Below are positions 6,852 through 8,617 of a stretch of 8,617 nucleotides of DNA, piece by piece. This DNA comes from Methylopumilus sp036745495. Lineage in GTDB: Bacteria > Pseudomonadota > Gammaproteobacteria > Burkholderiales > Methylophilaceae. The notes beneath the pieces were generated by a model that was given only the letters and a program-made list of their open reading frames with translations, was not told where the DNA came from and searched no databases. The position numbers and the translations under genes were made by a program. Position 1 is the stretch's first letter. Every line of letters begins with the position of its first letter. The stretch lies in assembly GCA_036745495.1 (NCBI GenBank), contig DAIOGA010000031.1, forward strand, positions 1 through 8,617. Reading direction: 5' to 3'.

Positions 6852-7565
6852 ATGAGATTAAATCAACGTGCTCATAACCAATTAAGACCGGTTGAAATTA
6901 TTAGGCATTACACAAAACATGCGGAAGGTTCTGTCTTAATTAAATTCGGTGATACCCATGTGTTATGCACTGCAAGTATTGATGAAAAAGTACCCTCTTT
7001 TTTAAAAGGCCAAAATCAAGGTTGGATTACAGCGGAATATGGGATGCTTCCAAGATCAACAGGTTCTAGAATGGATCGAGAAGCTGCGCGCGGAAAACAA
7101 TCAGGCCGCACTCAAGAAATTCAACGTCTTATTGGACGAAGTTTACGTGCCATTATTGATTTAAAAAAACTTGGTGAACGCACCATTCAAATTGATTGTG
7201 ATGTGATTCAAGCTGACGGTGGGACTCGCACTGCAAGTATCACAGGTGCTTATGTCGCTGTTCACGATGCGATTTCGCATTTAATGAATCAAAAACTCAT
7301 TTCCGAATCCCCATTGATTGATGCTGTGGCAGCTATTTCTGTCGGTCTCCATGAAGGAAAACCTTTATTAGATTTAGATTATTCGGAAGATTCAAGTTGC
7401 GACACAGATATGAATATTGTGATGACAGGATCAGGTGGTTTTGTGGAAATTCAAGGTACTGCCGAAGGCACGCCTTTTTCTCGCGAGCTAATGGATCAAA
7501 TGTCTGACCTTGCAGCAGAAGGCATCAAAGAACTTATTCAATTACAAAAAAAAGTTTTAAAGTAA
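6852..7565 (+). CDS. rph: Ribonuclease PH
   Basis: RNase PH trims the 3' ends of tRNA precursors and other RNAs phosphorolytically, releasing nucleoside diphosphates, as a hexameric ring. The 237-residue protein (E. coli: 238) matches the family end to end: RPVEIIRHYTKHAEGSVL at 12-29, GQGW-type motif KGQNQGWITAEYGMLPRST at 52-70, GKQSGRTQEIQRLIGRSLRA at 81-100 with R86, CDVIQADGGTRTASITGA at 116-133 with phosphate-binding R126, and the acidic catalytic pair D180 and D186 in the SEDSSCDTDMNIVM segment. I chose ATG 6852 over the in-frame TTG at 6837, which would add five residues, because of the AGGAAG site and family length. It is the first gene of the rightward set, and rdgB starts 4 bases after its stop. 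Confidence 0.97.
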   Translation: MRLNQRAHNQLRPVEIIRHYTKHAEGSVLIKFGDTHVLCTASIDEKVPSFLKGQNQGWITAEYGMLPRSTGSRMDREAARGKQSGRTQEIQRLIGRSLRAIIDLKKLGERTIQIDCDVIQADGGTRTASITGAYVAVHDAISHLMNQKLISESPLIDAVAAISVGLHEGKPLLDLDYSEDSSCDTDMNIVMTGSGGFVEIQGTAEGTPFSRELMDQMSDLAAEGIKELIQLQKKVLK

Positions 7566-7569
7566 TTTC

Positions 7570-8166
7570 ATGAAGAAACAAATCGTCATTGCAACAAGCA
7601 ATGCCAAAAAACTCATCGAAATTCAGTCAATTTTAAATGACATGAACATTGAGATACTTCCTCAATCACACTTTAAAATTGAAGCAGCTGAAGAGCCTTT
7701 TCATACATTCGTTGAAAATGCACTTATCAAGGCAAGACATGCAAGCCGTTTATCAAAATTACCTGCGATTGCAGATGATTCAGGTATTTGTGTCGATGCA
7801 CTTGATGGCAAGCCGGGTGTTTTATCTGCTCGATATGCAGGAGAGCCTTCGTCGGATCAAAAAAATAATGAAAAACTTTTAAAAAGTTTAGAAAACGAAT
7901 CTAATCGAAAAGCGCATTACATTTGTGTCATTGTATTTGTAAAACATGAATTCGATCCAGAACCCATTATTGTCGAAGGTATTTGGCATGGAGAAATTCT
8001 AAAAGTACCTAGAGGTTCCGGTGGTTTTGGTTATGATCCTTTATTTTTAGATCATATGACTGAAAAAGCTGTGGCAGAATTATCTTCAGATATTAAAAAC
8101 AGAATTAGTCACCGCGGGCAAGCATTACAAAAACTTAAATTAAAACTAAATCAGATTTATGGATAA
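7570..8166 (+). CDS. rdgB: XTP/dITP diphosphatase (non-canonical purine NTP pyrophosphatase, RdgB/HAM1 family)
   Basis: RdgB hydrolyses ITP, dITP and XTP to monophosphates plus pyrophosphate, keeping deaminated purines out of DNA and RNA. The protein has 198 residues (E. coli: 197). Motifs: IATSNAKKLIEI at 7-18 (the SNxxKxxE substrate loop); FVENALIKARHA at 47-58; ADDSGICVDALDGKPGVLSA at 68-87, with D69 at the position of the E. coli catalytic base; GGFGYDPLF at 151-159; and SHRGQAL at 180-186. All are intact. The start is ATG at 7570, 4 bases after the rph stop; the poor ribosome-binding site suggests translational coupling to rph. Its last 8 bases overlap the next gene. Confidence 0.96.
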   Translation: MKKQIVIATSNAKKLIEIQSILNDMNIEILPQSHFKIEAAEEPFHTFVENALIKARHASRLSKLPAIADDSGICVDALDGKPGVLSARYAGEPSSDQKNNEKLLKSLENESNRKAHYICVIVFVKHEFDPEPIIVEGIWHGEILKVPRGSGGFGYDPLFLDHMTEKAVAELSSDIKNRISHRGQALQKLKLKLNQIYG

Positions 8167-8386
8167 ATCAAAAAACAAATGGCCTACTTGGATACGTGAC
8201 GACAAAACAGTCGTGTCATGTACAGAAAAAATTAAGGTGATGAAAGAAAATTTTGATGAATTAAAACAGCTTTCTCAAGATGCTATTGAAGATGGCCTTT
8301 TAATGGAAGTGTCAGAAAAGCAAATGAAAGAAGCGCTTCATCAAATGGTTGATGATCTTATTAATCCTTATCTAAAAAATAAGTAA
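8159..8386 (+). CDS. Small uncharacterised protein between rdgB and hemW (75 residues)
   Basis: I do not recognise this gene by function. It encodes 75 residues starting at an ATG that overlaps the end of rdgB by 8 bases, and it ends 7 bases before hemW, so it is probably translated by coupling within the operon. The N-terminus has a Trp-Pro-x-Trp motif (KWPTWIRDD at 7-15) followed by a single Cys (C21). The rest, about 22-48 and 53-70, should form two charged amphipathic helices, and DLINPY at 66-71 caps the end. There is no signal peptide, membrane segment or metal-binding motif. Charged residues are balanced (about 15 acidic, 13 basic). The clean frame, tight packing and neighbour-like codon use argue that it is real. 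From memory, small proteins of this kind occur at this place in other betaproteobacteria, but I cannot confirm that here. Confidence 0.8.
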   Translation: MDKSKNKWPTWIRDDKTVVSCTEKIKVMKENFDELKQLSQDAIEDGLLMEVSEKQMKEALHQMVDDLINPYLKNK

Positions 8387-8393
8387 ATCGTTT

Positions 8394-8617
8394 ATGAGTC
8401 AAACTTCAAGACTCACTATTCCACCACCGCTCTCGCTTTATATTCACATTCCTTGGTGTGTAAAAAAATGTCCCTATTGTGATTTCAATTCACATGAACA
8501 TAAAGAAACGCAAAACTTTACTGATATGGAATCCATGTATGTGGATGCGCTCATTAAAGATCTTGAATACTCTCTACCTAAAATTTGGGGCAGAAAAATT
8601 CATTCGATTTTTTTTGG
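8394..8617 (+). CDS. hemW: HemW, haem chaperone of the radical SAM coproporphyrinogen III oxidase-like family, N-terminal part (partial)
   Basis: The gene starts at ATG 8394 and is cut by the right edge after 74 codons. The reading SLYIHIPWCVKKCPYCDFNS is almost the same as in E. coli HemW (YggW). It holds the radical SAM motif CxxxCxxC at C22, C26 and C29, which binds a 4Fe-4S cluster together with SAM. The preceding PPPLSLYIHIPWC lacks the residues that mark HemN, the true oxygen-independent coproporphyrinogen dehydrogenase, so HemW is the better call. HemW binds haem and is proposed to deliver it to respiratory proteins. It sits 7 bases after the 75-residue gene, in the rdgB-hemW order common in proteobacteria. 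The haem-binding part lies beyond the window. Confidence 0.92.
   Translation, partial: MSQTSRLTIPPPLSLYIHIPWCVKKCPYCDFNSHEHKETQNFTDMESMYVDALIKDLEYSLPKIWGRKIHSIFF

Noticed and set aside
7649..7882. 77-codon plus-strand frame inside rdgB
   Set aside because: It is an out-of-frame shadow of the conserved RdgB sequence with no homology of its own that I recognise.
1..8617. A previously undescribed defence, mobile or biosynthetic system
   Set aside because: Every long frame but one is a recognised core gene in a conserved order. I found no transposase, integrase, inverted repeats of IS type, spaced repeats, reverse transcriptase, or unusual composition; only the 75-residue gene is of unknown function.

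Overview
The window is an AT-rich, very compact stretch of housekeeping chromosome. I read it as betaproteobacterial. The best guess is a small-genome Methylophilaceae-type methylotroph, judged from protein wording in RecG, SpoT and HemW, the low GC (judged by eye) and the gene order; the family-level placement is inference. Every recognised gene is a standard core gene, and I found no mobile element, CRISPR array, RNA gene, toxin or defence gene.

Layout. Two gene sets diverge from one 133-base control region (6719-6851). Leftward (minus strand), in transcription order: yicC, gmk, rpoZ, spoT, ridA, recG and the first 31 codons of a chorismate lyase gene (ubiC) that leaves the window at base 1. 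Rightward (plus strand): rph, rdgB, an unrecognised 75-residue small protein gene, and the first 74 codons of hemW, which leaves the window at the right end. Most gaps between genes are 2-36 bases, and one pair overlaps by 8, so each side is probably one transcript. No terminator is visible and none is expected, because both transcripts run out of the window. No gene-free stretch exceeds 300 bases.

How the genes fit together. The left arm joins RNA turnover (YicC), GMP-to-GDP conversion (Gmk), the omega subunit of RNA polymerase (RpoZ), the (p)ppGpp synthetase/hydrolase (SpoT), 2-aminoacrylate detoxification (RidA), replication-fork repair (RecG) and the first step of ubiquinone synthesis (UbiC). 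It resembles the E. coli gmk-rpoZ-spoT-trmH-recG order, with ridA in the place of trmH. The right arm joins tRNA 3'-end processing (RNase PH), removal of ITP/XTP (RdgB) and haem trafficking (HemW).

Two cautions for users. The spoT gene looks broken only because of assembly: a run of exactly 100 Ns is flanked by two identical 55-base copies, and collapsing them restores one 733-codon frame. The recG frame has no standard start codon where homology suggests the protein begins; the first one (TTG, 2099) seems about 20 codons too late, and a CTG at 2159 is a candidate.
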